From: Mesorhizobium_L sp035547755
Lineage (GTDB): Bacteria; Pseudomonadota; Alphaproteobacteria; Rhizobiales; Rhizobiaceae
Reading direction: 5' to 3'
Length of the DNA stretch: 64,000 nucleotides
Assembly: GCA_035547755.1 (NCBI GenBank)
Contig: DASZUG010000071.1
Coordinates: 40,036-104,035 of the forward strand
In this document: in pieces, positions 1-8,324 of the stretch
How the letters are laid out: each line of letters opens with the position of its first letter
How positions within the stretch are numbered: the stretch's first letter is position 1
The notes under the pieces: model-generated
Database searches by the model: none
The model's input: the letters and a program-made list of their open reading frames with translations, nothing else
Told to the model about the DNA's origin: nothing
Made by a program: the position numbers and the translations under genes

Positions 1-1
1 C

Positions 2-64
2 CGCTTCTGGATCATCTCGGTCATGCTCGCCCTGATCGGGCTGTCGACGCTGAAGCTGAGGTGA
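2..64 (+). CDS. mraY: MraY C-terminal end (partial)
   Basis: Only the last 20 codons lie in the window. They encode a hydrophobic final membrane segment (FWIISVMLALIGLSTLKL) followed by TGA, which fits the C-terminus of phospho-N-acetylmuramoyl-pentapeptide transferase, the enzyme that makes lipid I at the inner membrane. The call rests mainly on position, because mraY precedes murD in the dcw cluster of this group. The stop overlaps the GTG start of murD (GTGA), which implies translational coupling. Confidence 0.8.
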   Translation, partial: RFWIISVMLALIGLSTLKLR

Positions 65-1470
65 CGATGATCCCCGCCACCTCCTTCAAGGGAAAAACGA
101 TCGCCCTTTTCGGGCTCGGCGGATCGGGCAGGGCGACGGCGCGCGCGCTCATCGAAGGCGGCGCGTCCGTGCTTGCATGGGACGACAATCCCGACAGCGT
201 CGCCGCTGCCGAAAGCGAAGGCATCGTGGTCGGCGATCTGAGACAGGCGGACTGGAGAAAGTTCGCTTCCTTCGTCCTGTCGCCCGGCGTGCCACTCACC
301 CATCCGAAGCCGCACTGGAGCGTCGAACTCGCTCATGGAGCGGGCGTGGAGATTATCGGCGATATTGAGCTTTTCTGCCGCGAGCGCCGCTCCACTGGCG
401 CGCAAATACCGTTTATCGCCATCACCGGCACCAATGGCAAATCCACGACGACGGCGCTCGCCGCCCATATCATCGCTGCTTCCGGGCGCGACGCGCAGAT
501 GGGCGGCAATATCGGCCGCGCCGTCATGACGCTTGATCCGCCGGCGCCGAAACGGACCTATGTGGTGGAATGCTCGTCCTACCAGATCGATCTCGCGCCT
601 TCGCTCGATCCGACGGCGGGCGTCCTTCTCAATATCACGCCCGATCACCTCGACCGGCACGGCACCATCCAGCACTATGCCGACGTGAAGGAGCGGCTCG
701 TCGCCGGCAGCGATACCGCGATCATCGGCGTTGACGATGTTTATTGCGCGCAGATCGCGGACCGCCTCGAGCGTGCCGGCAAGGAAGTCATCCGCGTCTC
801 CAAGCGTCTGGCGTTGACCGACGGCCTCTTCACGGAAGGATCGACGATCGTCAGGGCGTGGGGCGGGCGGATGGAGCCAGTCGTCTCAATCGACGGGATC
901 GGCTCGCTCAGGGGCCAGCACAATGCCCAGAACGCCATTGCCGCCACGGCAGCCTGTCTGCGGATCGGCCTCGGCATCGACGAAATCCAGGCGGGGTTAA
1001 GGAGCTTTCCCGGCCTGGCGCACCGGATGGAACAGGTCGGACGGCGTGGCAACGTCCTCTTCGTCAATGATTCCAAGGCGACGAATGCGGATGCCTCGGC
1101 GCCGGCGCTTTCCAGTTTTTCCCGCATCTACTGGATTGCCGGCGGCCTGCCGAAGCAGGGCGGGATCGAAACTTTGCGCAGCTTTTTCCCGCGGATCGCC
1201 AAGGCCTATCTGATAGGCGAGGCCGCGCCGGCTTTCGCCGCGACGATAGGCGAGGCCGCGCCTTACGAGATTTCCGGCACGCTCGCCGCCGCCGTCGAAC
1301 ATGCGGCACGTGACGCTGGCGGCGATCCGACCGGCGAGGAGGTGGTGGTGCTGCTGTCGCCCGCCTGCGCGAGCTTCGACCAGTTCAAGAATTTCGAAGT
1401 GAGGGGCGATGCCTTCCGTGCGGCGGTGGCGGAGCTTGGAAATATCGAGATGATCGGGGAGGTGCGCTGA
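61..1470 (+). CDS. murD: UDP-N-acetylmuramoylalanine--D-glutamate ligase
   Basis: MurD adds D-glutamate to UDP-MurNAc-L-Ala in the cytoplasm, the second amino-acid step of peptidoglycan precursor synthesis. The 469-residue product has an N-terminal Rossmann-like glycine motif (FGLGGSG, about 17-23), the Mur-ligase ATP loop GTNGKSTT (about 123-130), the central DHLDRHG motif, and the C-terminal signature SPACASFDQFKNFEVRG. The GTG start at 61 overlaps the mraY stop by four bases; an in-frame ATG at 67 is an alternative. The stop shares a base with the ftsW ATG (TGATG), so the genes are tightly coupled. Confidence 0.97.
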   Translation: MTMIPATSFKGKTIALFGLGGSGRATARALIEGGASVLAWDDNPDSVAAAESEGIVVGDLRQADWRKFASFVLSPGVPLTHPKPHWSVELAHGAGVEIIGDIELFCRERRSTGAQIPFIAITGTNGKSTTTALAAHIIAASGRDAQMGGNIGRAVMTLDPPAPKRTYVVECSSYQIDLAPSLDPTAGVLLNITPDHLDRHGTIQHYADVKERLVAGSDTAIIGVDDVYCAQIADRLERAGKEVIRVSKRLALTDGLFTEGSTIVRAWGGRMEPVVSIDGIGSLRGQHNAQNAIAATAACLRIGLGIDEIQAGLRSFPGLAHRMEQVGRRGNVLFVNDSKATNADASAPALSSFSRIYWIAGGLPKQGGIETLRSFFPRIAKAYLIGEAAPAFAATIGEAAPYEISGTLAAAVEHAARDAGGDPTGEEVVVLLSPACASFDQFKNFEVRGDAFRAAVAELGNIEMIGEVR

Positions 1471-2621
1471 TGGTAAGCCGGCTTGACCGTGGGCCCGTGG
1501 CCAATTGGTGGTGGACGATCGACAGATGGTTCCTTGCTGCCTTCCTGAGCCTGATGGTGCTCGGCATAGTGCTCTCCTTCGCCGCCAGCCCGGCCGTGGC
1601 CGTGCGGATCGGGCTCGAGCCTTATCATTTCGTGACGCGCCAGATCCTGTTCATGATTCCGGCCTTGATCGCTCTCATCGCCGTTTCCTTCCTCGACGAC
1701 AGGCAGGTGCGGCGCCTGGCTTTCGTCATGCTCATCGGCTCGCTCGTGCTCATGCTTGCCGCACTTTATTTCGGGATGGAGGTCAAGGGCGCCCGGCGTT
1801 GGGTCACGATCATGGGCGTTTCGATCCAGCCGTCAGAATTCATGAAACCGGCCTTCGTGATCGTCTGCGCCTGGCTCTTCGCCGAGCATGCCAGGCAGCC
1901 TGACATTCCAGGCAATCTCTTCGCCATCATCCTGCTTGGCATCGTGCTTGCGCTGCTCGTCGCCCAGCCGGATCTCGGCCAAAGCACGCTGACGCTCATG
2001 ACCTGGGGCATCATGTTCTTCATGGCGGGCCTGCCATGGATATGGATCAGCGCGCTTGGTGTGTTCGGCGTCGGCGGCGCGATTGCAGCCTACAATGTTT
2101 TCCCCCATGTCGCGGCGCGCGTCGACCGCTTCACCACCGGCGAGGGCGACACATTCCAGGTCGATATGGGCCGTGAGGCCTTGATGCGCGGCGGCTGGTT
2201 CGGCCAAGGGCCGGGCGAGGGCACGATCAAGCGCATCCTGCCGGACAGCCATACCGATTTCGTCTTCGCGGTGGCGGGTGAGGAATTCGGTCTTATCTTC
2301 TGCATGGCGATCATGCTCATCTTCGCCTTTGTCGTCCTGCGCGGCCTCAATATCGCGCTCAAGGAACATGATGATTTCACTCGCTACGCCATCGCCGGGC
2401 TGGTGACGCAGTTCGGCCTCCAGTCGATCATCAATATGGGGGTCAACCTGCAACTGATGCCGGCCAAGGGCATGACGCTTCCGTTCATCTCCTATGGCGG
2501 CTCTTCGCTGGTCGCGATGGCGATCGGCATGGGCATGGTGCTCGCGCTGACGCGCACGCGCCCCGTCAAGCGGACGCAGAACGGCTTTACCGCGAGCACG
2601 CGGGCGGTTCCGGCGGAGTAA
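1470..2621 (+). CDS. ftsW: SEDS peptidoglycan glycosyltransferase FtsW
   Basis: FtsW is a multi-pass inner-membrane SEDS-family glycosyltransferase that polymerises septal peptidoglycan with its partner penicillin-binding protein. The 383-residue product is hydrophobic throughout, with about ten membrane segments. It carries SEDS motifs such as RRWVTIMGVSIQPSEFMKP and, in the large periplasmic loop, GQGPGEGTIKRILPDSHTDF, followed by GEEFG. The basic, soluble N-terminus is typical of rhizobial FtsW. The ATG overlaps the murD stop by one base and the TAA is immediately followed by the murG ATG, as expected inside the dcw operon. Confidence 0.96.
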   Translation: MVSRLDRGPVANWWWTIDRWFLAAFLSLMVLGIVLSFAASPAVAVRIGLEPYHFVTRQILFMIPALIALIAVSFLDDRQVRRLAFVMLIGSLVLMLAALYFGMEVKGARRWVTIMGVSIQPSEFMKPAFVIVCAWLFAEHARQPDIPGNLFAIILLGIVLALLVAQPDLGQSTLTLMTWGIMFFMAGLPWIWISALGVFGVGGAIAAYNVFPHVAARVDRFTTGEGDTFQVDMGREALMRGGWFGQGPGEGTIKRILPDSHTDFVFAVAGEEFGLIFCMAIMLIFAFVVLRGLNIALKEHDDFTRYAIAGLVTQFGLQSIINMGVNLQLMPAKGMTLPFISYGGSSLVAMAIGMGMVLALTRTRPVKRTQNGFTASTRAVPAE

Positions 2622-3749
2622 ATGGACAAGGGAACCATCCTTCTCTCGGCGGGAGGAACGGGCGGGCATCTCTTTCCGGCCGAGGCGCTCGCCCATGAAA
2701 TGACGGCGCGCGGCTGGGCCGTGCATCTCGCCACGGATGAACGGGCAGAGCGCTATGCCTCACGATTCCCGGCGGAAGGCATTCACTCCATTGCGTCCGC
2801 GACTTTCGGCTCGCGCAATCCGCTTCACCTGACGCGCGCCGGGCTGACGCTGTGGCGTGGCTTCAGGCAAGCCTCGACGCTGTTGCAGCGGCTGAAACCG
2901 AAGGCGGTCATCGGCTTCGGCGGCTACCCGACCCTGCCGCCGCTCTATGCTGCGATTCGTCGCGGTCTGCCGACGCTTATCCATGAGCAGAACGCCGTCA
3001 TGGGCCGCGCGAACAGGGCGCTCGCCGAACGCGTGACGGCGATCGCGGGAGGCTTCCTGCAAAAAGCGGAAGGAGCCGTGGCGGACAAGATCGTGGTCAC
3101 CGGCAATCCCGTGCGGCCTGCCGTGATCGAGGCCGCGGCGACGCCTTACTTACCACCCACCAAGGACGAAGCCTTTCATCTCCTTGTCTTCGGCGGCAGC
3201 CAGGGCGCGCAATTCTTCTCCGAGGCCGTTCCGCCCGCGATCGCGACCCTGCCGGAGATGAAGAAACGGCGTATCGTGGTCACGCAACAGGCGCGCCCGG
3301 AAGACGAGGCGTCGGTCCGAAATCGCTACGAGCAGATGGGCGTGACCGCGGAAATCTCGCCATTTTTCTCCGATATGGCCAAGCGGATGGCCGCCGCACA
3401 ACTCGTCCTTTCCCGTTCGGGCGCCTCGACCGTTTCGGAAATCGCGGTGATCGGCCGCCCCGCATTTCTCGTTCCCTATCCCCACGCGCTCGATCACGAC
3501 CAGGCAGCGAACGCGGCGGCGCTCGCGGCCGCCGGCGGTGCGGAGGTACATCGGCAGGAGACGCTTTCGGCCGCGCGGCTCGCCGGTCTGATCAATAGCG
3601 CGATGGAGGAACCGAAGCGCCTTTCGGCGATGGCGGCTTCCGCGAAATCGGTAGGCAGGCCGAATGCGGCACAGTTGCTTGCAGACCTGGCAGAGGCTAT
3701 TGCCGCGAGACGCGACATGCTCGATTTCAGGAAGGACCAGAACGCATGA
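2622..3749 (+). CDS. murG: UDP-GlcNAc--undecaprenyl-PP-MurNAc-pentapeptide GlcNAc transferase
   Basis: MurG converts lipid I to lipid II on the cytoplasmic face of the inner membrane. The 375-residue GT-B protein shows the N-terminal GGTGGH loop (residues 11-16), GGYPTLPPL, the HEQNAVMG motif, VFGGSQGAQ at the start of the C-terminal domain, and the UDP-GlcNAc-binding RSGASTVSE with DHDQAANA. The ATG follows the ftsW stop directly. The stop overlaps the murC ATG (ATGA), again indicating coupling. Confidence 0.97.
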   Translation: MDKGTILLSAGGTGGHLFPAEALAHEMTARGWAVHLATDERAERYASRFPAEGIHSIASATFGSRNPLHLTRAGLTLWRGFRQASTLLQRLKPKAVIGFGGYPTLPPLYAAIRRGLPTLIHEQNAVMGRANRALAERVTAIAGGFLQKAEGAVADKIVVTGNPVRPAVIEAAATPYLPPTKDEAFHLLVFGGSQGAQFFSEAVPPAIATLPEMKKRRIVVTQQARPEDEASVRNRYEQMGVTAEISPFFSDMAKRMAAAQLVLSRSGASTVSEIAVIGRPAFLVPYPHALDHDQAANAAALAAAGGAEVHRQETLSAARLAGLINSAMEEPKRLSAMAASAKSVGRPNAAQLLADLAEAIAARRDMLDFRKDQNA

Positions 3750-5152
3750 AGATGCCGGAAACGATCGGACTGGTGCATTTCATCGGCATCGGCGGCATCG
3801 GCATGAGCGGCATCGCCGAGGTGCTGCACAATCTCGGCTATAAGGTCCAGGGATCCGACCAGGCCGACAGCGCCAATGTGCAGCGGTTGCGGGAAAAAGG
3901 CATCGAGTGCTTCGTCGGGCATCGCGCCGAGAATCTCGGTGCGGCGGAGGTGGTCGTCGTCTCGACCGCCATCAGGAAGACCAACCCTGAACTGGTCGCG
4001 GCGCGCGAAAAATTGCTGCCTGTCGTGCGGCGGGCCGAGATGCTTGCCGAACTGATGCGCTTCCGGCAGGCGATCGCGATCGGCGGCACGCATGGCAAGA
4101 CGACCACCACGTCGATGGTGGCGACCCTTCTCGAAGCCGGTGGTCTCGATCCGACGGTCATCAATGGCGGCATCATCAATGCCTATGGCACCAATGCGCG
4201 CATGGGCGAGGGCGAATGGATGGTGGTCGAGGCCGATGAGAGCGACGGTACATTCCTCAAGCTTCCAGCCGATATAGCGGTCGTCACCAATATCGATCCG
4301 GAGCATCTCGACCATTATGGCTCGTTCGATCGCGTGCGCGAGGCGTTTCGCAGCTTCGTGGAGAATGTTCCCTTTTATGGTTTCGGCGTCATGTGCATCG
4401 ACCATCCGGAGGTGCAGGCGCTGGTTTCCCGCATCGAGGACCGCCGCGTCATCACCTATGGCGAGAACCCGCAGGCCGATGTGCGCTTTGAGAACCGGCG
4501 CGCCGAGGGAACCGGCCAGCTTTTCGATGTCACTATCCGCGAACGCAAATCGGGCGATGTGGTGCGCATCGATGGGCTGAAGCTTCCCATGCCTGGCCGT
4601 CACAATGTTTCAAATGCGACCGCGGCGATCGCCGTCGCGCATGAATTGCAGCTGACTCCGGAGGATATCCGCAAAGGGCTTTCCTCCTTCGGCGGCGTCA
4701 AACGCCGCTTCACGCCGACCGGCACATGGAACGGCGTGCAATTCTTCGACGATTACGGGCACCATCCGGTGGAGATCAGGGCCGTGCTGCGCGCCGCGCG
4801 CGATGCCTGCAAGGGGCGTATCGTCGCGATAGCCCAGCCGCACCGCTACACGCGACTGCGCGATCTCTTCAGCGACTTCGCCGCCTGCTTCAACGAGGCC
4901 GATACGGTCTTGCTGGCGCCCGTCTATCCTGCCGGCGAGGACCCGATCGAAGGCGTGACATCGGAAGCGCTGGTCGCGCGCATGCGCACCGGCGGCCATC
5001 GCGACGCGCGTTTCATCAGGGGGCCGGAGGATATCGCGCCGATTGTGCGGGGCCTTGCGAAGGAGGGCGACTTCGTTGTTTTCCTCGGCGCCGGCAACAT
5101 CACGCAATGGGCCTATGCGCTGCCGAAGGAATTGGCGGGAGGGACTTCTTGA
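3746..5152 (+). CDS. murC: UDP-N-acetylmuramate--L-alanine ligase
   Basis: MurC attaches the first residue, L-alanine, to UDP-MurNAc. The 468-residue product has the N-terminal nucleotide fold HFIGIGGIGMSGIAE, the ATP loop GGTHGKTTTT, the DESDGTF motif followed by NIDPEHLDHYG, and a C-terminal ligase domain containing FDDYGHHP and QPHRYTR. Length and motif order match the family. It overlaps murG by four bases and its TGA overlaps the proposed TTG start of murB (TTGA). Confidence 0.97.
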   Translation: MKMPETIGLVHFIGIGGIGMSGIAEVLHNLGYKVQGSDQADSANVQRLREKGIECFVGHRAENLGAAEVVVVSTAIRKTNPELVAAREKLLPVVRRAEMLAELMRFRQAIAIGGTHGKTTTTSMVATLLEAGGLDPTVINGGIINAYGTNARMGEGEWMVVEADESDGTFLKLPADIAVVTNIDPEHLDHYGSFDRVREAFRSFVENVPFYGFGVMCIDHPEVQALVSRIEDRRVITYGENPQADVRFENRRAEGTGQLFDVTIRERKSGDVVRIDGLKLPMPGRHNVSNATAAIAVAHELQLTPEDIRKGLSSFGGVKRRFTPTGTWNGVQFFDDYGHHPVEIRAVLRAARDACKGRIVAIAQPHRYTRLRDLFSDFAACFNEADTVLLAPVYPAGEDPIEGVTSEALVARMRTGGHRDARFIRGPEDIAPIVRGLAKEGDFVVFLGAGNITQWAYALPKELAGGTS

Positions 5153-6111
5153 GAGGCGATGCCCTTCTTGCAAGCCTTGGCGGGGCGTTGTCGCAAGTGC
5201 GGGGGCGGATCACGCCCGATGCCGAGATGGACAAGATCACCTGGTTTCGCGCCGGCGGCTTGGCGGATATTCTCTACCAGCCGGCCGACGAGGACGATCT
5301 CAGGCTCTTCCTGAAATCACTTCCCCCGGAAATCCCTGTAACGGTCGTCGGCATCGGATCGAACCTGCTCGTCCGCGAAGACGGCATCAGGGGCGTCGTG
5401 ATCCGGCTTTCCGCGAAAGGGTTCGGCGACGCGAGGCCGGTTTCGGCGACGCGCCTTGCCGTCGGCGCCGCCATTCCCGACAAGAGGGTGGCCGCGCTGG
5501 CGCTTGAAGCCGGGATAGGAGGCTTTCACTTTTATCACGGCATACCGGGAGGGATCGGCGGGGCGCTCAGGATGAACGCCGGCGCCAACGGCGTCGAAAC
5601 CGCCGCGCGCGTTGTCGAGGTGCGGGCGATCGACCGCAAAGGCGAACTGCATATCCTATCGAACGCGGCAATGGGCTATGCCTATCGCAGTTCAATGGCG
5701 CCGAAGGACCTGATCTTCACCTCTGCCGTGCTCGAGGGCTACGCGGAAGCCAAGGCGGCGATCAAGGCGGAGATGGATGCCGTGCAGCACCACAGGGAGA
5801 CAGTTCAGCCGATCCGGGAGAAGACGGGCGGATCGACTTTCAAGAACCCGCCCGGTACGTCCGCCTGGAAGGAGATCGACAAGGCCGGCTGCCGGGGCCT
5901 GATGATCGGTGGCGCGCAGATGTCCCCGATGCACTGCAATTTCATGATCAATACGGGTTCGGCGACCGGATACGACCTCGAATATCTCGGCGAGACGGTG
6001 AGGGCGCGCGTTCTCGAACATTCCGGCATCAGGCTCGAATGGGAGATCAAGCGGATCGGCGCGTTCAAGGAAGGACGCGCCGTAGAGGAATTCCTCGGCC
6101 AGATGCTCTGA
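5149..6111 (+). CDS. murB: UDP-N-acetylenolpyruvoylglucosamine reductase
   Basis: MurB is the FAD- and NADPH-dependent reductase that completes UDP-MurNAc. Visible motifs are VGIGSNLLVREDG (FAD binding), GIPGGIGGALRMNAGANG, YAYRSS, the catalytic-serine motif GGSTFKNPPG and a late WEIKRIG carrying the active-site glutamate. The TTG at 5149 is chosen as start because it overlaps the murC stop by four bases, is preceded by the purine run GGCGGGAGGGA, and gives 320 residues, the normal size. The frame stays open 423 bases upstream, but that stretch is a shadow of murC. The next in-frame ATG (5227) would remove part of the FAD domain. Confidence 0.95.
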   Translation: MRGDALLASLGGALSQVRGRITPDAEMDKITWFRAGGLADILYQPADEDDLRLFLKSLPPEIPVTVVGIGSNLLVREDGIRGVVIRLSAKGFGDARPVSATRLAVGAAIPDKRVAALALEAGIGGFHFYHGIPGGIGGALRMNAGANGVETAARVVEVRAIDRKGELHILSNAAMGYAYRSSMAPKDLIFTSAVLEGYAEAKAAIKAEMDAVQHHRETVQPIREKTGGSTFKNPPGTSAWKEIDKAGCRGLMIGGAQMSPMHCNFMINTGSATGYDLEYLGETVRARVLEHSGIRLEWEIKRIGAFKEGRAVEEFLGQML

Positions 6112-6495
6112 GAGACCATTTGATAAATCCGTGAGGCCGGGCTTCAAACAGCGCCCGACTGCGATCCGGTGCTCGTCTGACGCCGTTTTCGCCTCGGCCG
6201 GACGGTTTCTCAAACGCTCTCCAAGCGCGCTTGCGGCTGACAAATTCGCGCCATTGTCGAAAAAAGTGAATCGCATCGAATCCTGCGCTCTTGCCACGGA
6301 ATCAACTCTCTGATTCTTTGGGGTGAAAGCGTTTCCTGATTTGAGTCGTCCGACGCGTCTTAGCGTTTTCAACCTGGGGGTCGTTGCCCCGGGGGACTCG
6401 GACTCAAATCAATGGAAACGTTGAACGGGTCGGTCCTGCCTGCGACGAGGTGGGGCTTGACCGTCGCCCGGCGCCAAAGGGGAAGACGAGGGCAG
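6112..6495 (+). promoter_or_regulatory. murB-ddl intergenic region with clustered CcrM (GANTC) sites
   Basis: This is the only large gap inside the dcw cluster, so it probably holds the promoter of ddl-ftsQAZ. Seven GANTC sites lie between 6268 and 6405 (starts at 6268, 6278, 6299, 6312, 6343, 6395 and 6401), far above chance for GC-rich DNA. GANTC is the target of the alphaproteobacterial cell-cycle methyltransferase CcrM. An interrupted inverted repeat (6330-6347 and 6401-6420) and a GGGG/CCCC hairpin in its loop overlap the cluster. No coding signal or clear -10/-35 pair was recognised; 6112-6267 shows nothing distinctive. Confidence 0.65.
6330..6420. repeat. Interrupted inverted repeat upstream of ddl
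   Basis: The left arm 6330-6347 (CGTTTCC then TGATTTGAGTC) and the right arm 6401-6420 (GACTCAAATCA then TGGAAACG) are reverse complements apart from a two-base indel. The 53-base loop contains the 8-bp palindrome GACGCGTC and a small GGGG/CCCC hairpin. Each arm carries a GANTC site. It could be a regulator-binding site or a degenerate rhizobial intergenic repeat. Confidence 0.6.
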
Positions 6496-7422
6496 ATGTC
6501 GAAGAAGCACGTTGCCGTATTGATGGGAGGAATTTCCTCCGAACGGCCGGTCAGCCTGTCTTCCGGAACGGCGTGCGCGGACGCGTTGGAGGCTGAGGGC
6601 TATCGGGTCACGCGCATCGATGTCGATCGCGATATCGCGAAGGTTTTGGCGGATCTCGGGCCGGACGTTGCGTTCAATGCCCTGCACGGTCCCTTCGGCG
6701 AGGACGGCACGATCCAGGGCGTGCTCGAATATCTGGGCATTCCCTACACCCATTCGGGTGTGCTCGCCTCCGCGCTCGCGATGAACAAGGAGCAGGCGAA
6801 GAAGGTTGCGGCCGTGGCAGGCATTCCGATTGCGGATGGGAAGGTGCTCGATCGCTTTTCGATCGGGCCGGAACATCCGATGGCGCCGCCCTATGTGGTC
6901 AAGCCCGTCAGTGAAGGATCGAGCTTCGGCGTCGTCATCGTCAAGGAGGATCAGTCGCATCCGCCCCAGGTCGTCACGTCTTCGGAATGGAAATACGGCG
7001 ATGCCGTCATGGTGGAGCGCTACATCCACGGCCGCGAACTGACCTGTGCGGTGATGGGCGATGTGGCTCTTGGCGTGACCGAGATCATCCCCGTCGGCCA
7101 TTCCTTCTACGATTATGACGCGAAATATGTCCGTGGCGGATCAAAACACGAATGCCCGGCAAAAATTTCACCGAATATTTACCAAAAAATACAGACACTC
7201 AGCCTGAAGGCTCACAAAGCGATTGGCTGCCGGGGCGTATCCAGATCCGACTTCCGTTACGACGACCGCTATTCGGAGAACGGCGAGCTCGTCTGGATCG
7301 AGATCAATACCCAACCCGGAATGACGCCGACGTCGCTCGTGCCAGAAATTGCCGCCGAAGCGGGTCACTCATTCGGCGAACTGTTGAGTTGGATGGTGGA
7401 GGACGCTTCGTGTCTTCGTTGA
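6496..7422 (+). CDS. ddl: D-alanine--D-alanine ligase
   Basis: Ddl joins two D-alanines for the stem pentapeptide. The 308-residue ATP-grasp protein starts with the typical KKHVAVLMGGISSERPVSL. It has NALHGPFGEDG, the ATP-grasp core VVKPVSEGSSFGV and the C-terminal metal/ATP-binding EINTQPGMTPTSL. The ATG at 6496 is chosen because it is preceded by a GAGGG Shine-Dalgarno (about 6488) and gives the family N-terminus. An upstream in-frame ATG at 6412 lies inside the inverted repeat and would add 28 unsupported residues. The stop overlaps ftsQ, starting the ddl-ftsQ-ftsA-ftsZ unit. Confidence 0.95.
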   Translation: MSKKHVAVLMGGISSERPVSLSSGTACADALEAEGYRVTRIDVDRDIAKVLADLGPDVAFNALHGPFGEDGTIQGVLEYLGIPYTHSGVLASALAMNKEQAKKVAAVAGIPIADGKVLDRFSIGPEHPMAPPYVVKPVSEGSSFGVVIVKEDQSHPPQVVTSSEWKYGDAVMVERYIHGRELTCAVMGDVALGVTEIIPVGHSFYDYDAKYVRGGSKHECPAKISPNIYQKIQTLSLKAHKAIGCRGVSRSDFRYDDRYSENGELVWIEINTQPGMTPTSLVPEIAAEAGHSFGELLSWMVEDASCLR

Positions 7423-8324
7423 TGTCGGGAAGGCCAGGTTGGAGCGGCGGCGTCCTCTCCGGCGATTTGCGCGTCCTGCCGTCCTGGCTGCGCCGCCCCG
7501 TTCGTTTCTTCGGACGGCTTATGGACGGCACGATCGTCCTGCCCCGCTTTTCGGCGACGATCGCCACGGCCATGCTTTTCGGCGCGACCGGCCTCTACGG
7601 CTCCTGGGCGGGCGGCCATATGCCGGCGATCGTGCAGGCGGTCACGTCGCGGACCGGTTTCGCCTTGGCGCAAGTCCATATCAGCGGCAACCGCCAAACC
7701 TCCGAAATCGACGTGCTCGACAAGATCGGGCTCGATGGCTGGACATCCATGATCGGCTTCAATGCGAGGAGCGCGCGCGAGCGCATTGCCGAGTTGCCCT
7801 GGGTGCAGGCTGTGTCGGTGCAGAAGGTCTATCCTTCGACCGTCAATGTTCGGATCGTGGAGAAGAAGCCCTTTGCCATTTGGCAGCATGACGACCAACT
7901 GTCCCTCATCGAGAAGGACGGGGCAGTCATCGCGCCCTATTCCAATTCCGCTTTCGCGCATCTGCCCCTGGTCGTCGGGGATGGCGGGCCTCAGAAGGCG
8001 AGCACGATCATTGCCAAGGTTGCCGCCTATCCGCGGCTGGCGGCGCTGGTGCGCGGTTATGTCCGTGTCGGCGACCGGCGCTGGGATCTCAGCCTGTCAA
8101 ACGGAATCACCATAAAGCTCCCCGAGGACGATGGGGACGACGCGCTCGCCGATATCGAGAAGATGGACAGCAAGGATCATCTCCTTTCGAAGGACATCAT
8201 CGCCGTCGATATGCGCGGGCCCGACAGGATCGTCGTTCAGCTTTCCCCCGACGCATTCAAGGAGAGGCAGGCGGCATTGAAAGAGCGCGACAAGCAATTG
8301 CGCAAGAAGGAGCGCAACACATGA
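7410..8324 (+). CDS. ftsQ: Cell division protein FtsQ
   Basis: FtsQ is a bitopic divisome protein linking early cytoplasmic and late periplasmic division components. The product has a cytoplasmic N-terminus, one membrane segment around TIATAMLFGATGLYGSW, a POTRA domain beginning near VHISGNRQTSEIDVLDKIG, and the FtsQ core ELPWVQAVSVQKVYPSTVNV followed by EKKPFAIW. GTG at 7410 is preferred because GGAGGA sits six bases upstream and the start lies inside the end of ddl; ATG at 7422 (sharing one base with the ddl stop) is an alternative that removes four residues. The stop overlaps ftsA by four bases. Confidence 0.93.
   Translation: MSSLMSGRPGWSGGVLSGDLRVLPSWLRRPVRFFGRLMDGTIVLPRFSATIATAMLFGATGLYGSWAGGHMPAIVQAVTSRTGFALAQVHISGNRQTSEIDVLDKIGLDGWTSMIGFNARSARERIAELPWVQAVSVQKVYPSTVNVRIVEKKPFAIWQHDDQLSLIEKDGAVIAPYSNSAFAHLPLVVGDGGPQKASTIIAKVAAYPRLAALVRGYVRVGDRRWDLSLSNGITIKLPEDDGDDALADIEKMDSKDHLLSKDIIAVDMRGPDRIVVQLSPDAFKERQAALKERDKQLRKKERNT

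Noticed and set aside
4726..5148. The open frame upstream of the murB TTG, giving a 461-residue version
   Set aside because: It runs antiparallel in meaning to the end of murC, has no MurB similarity, and the overlapping TTGA start with a good ribosome-binding site explains murB at normal length.
6412..6495. N-terminal extension of Ddl from ATG 6412
   Set aside because: The ATG lies inside the inverted repeat, the added residues do not resemble Ddl, and ATG 6496 has a proper Shine-Dalgarno site.
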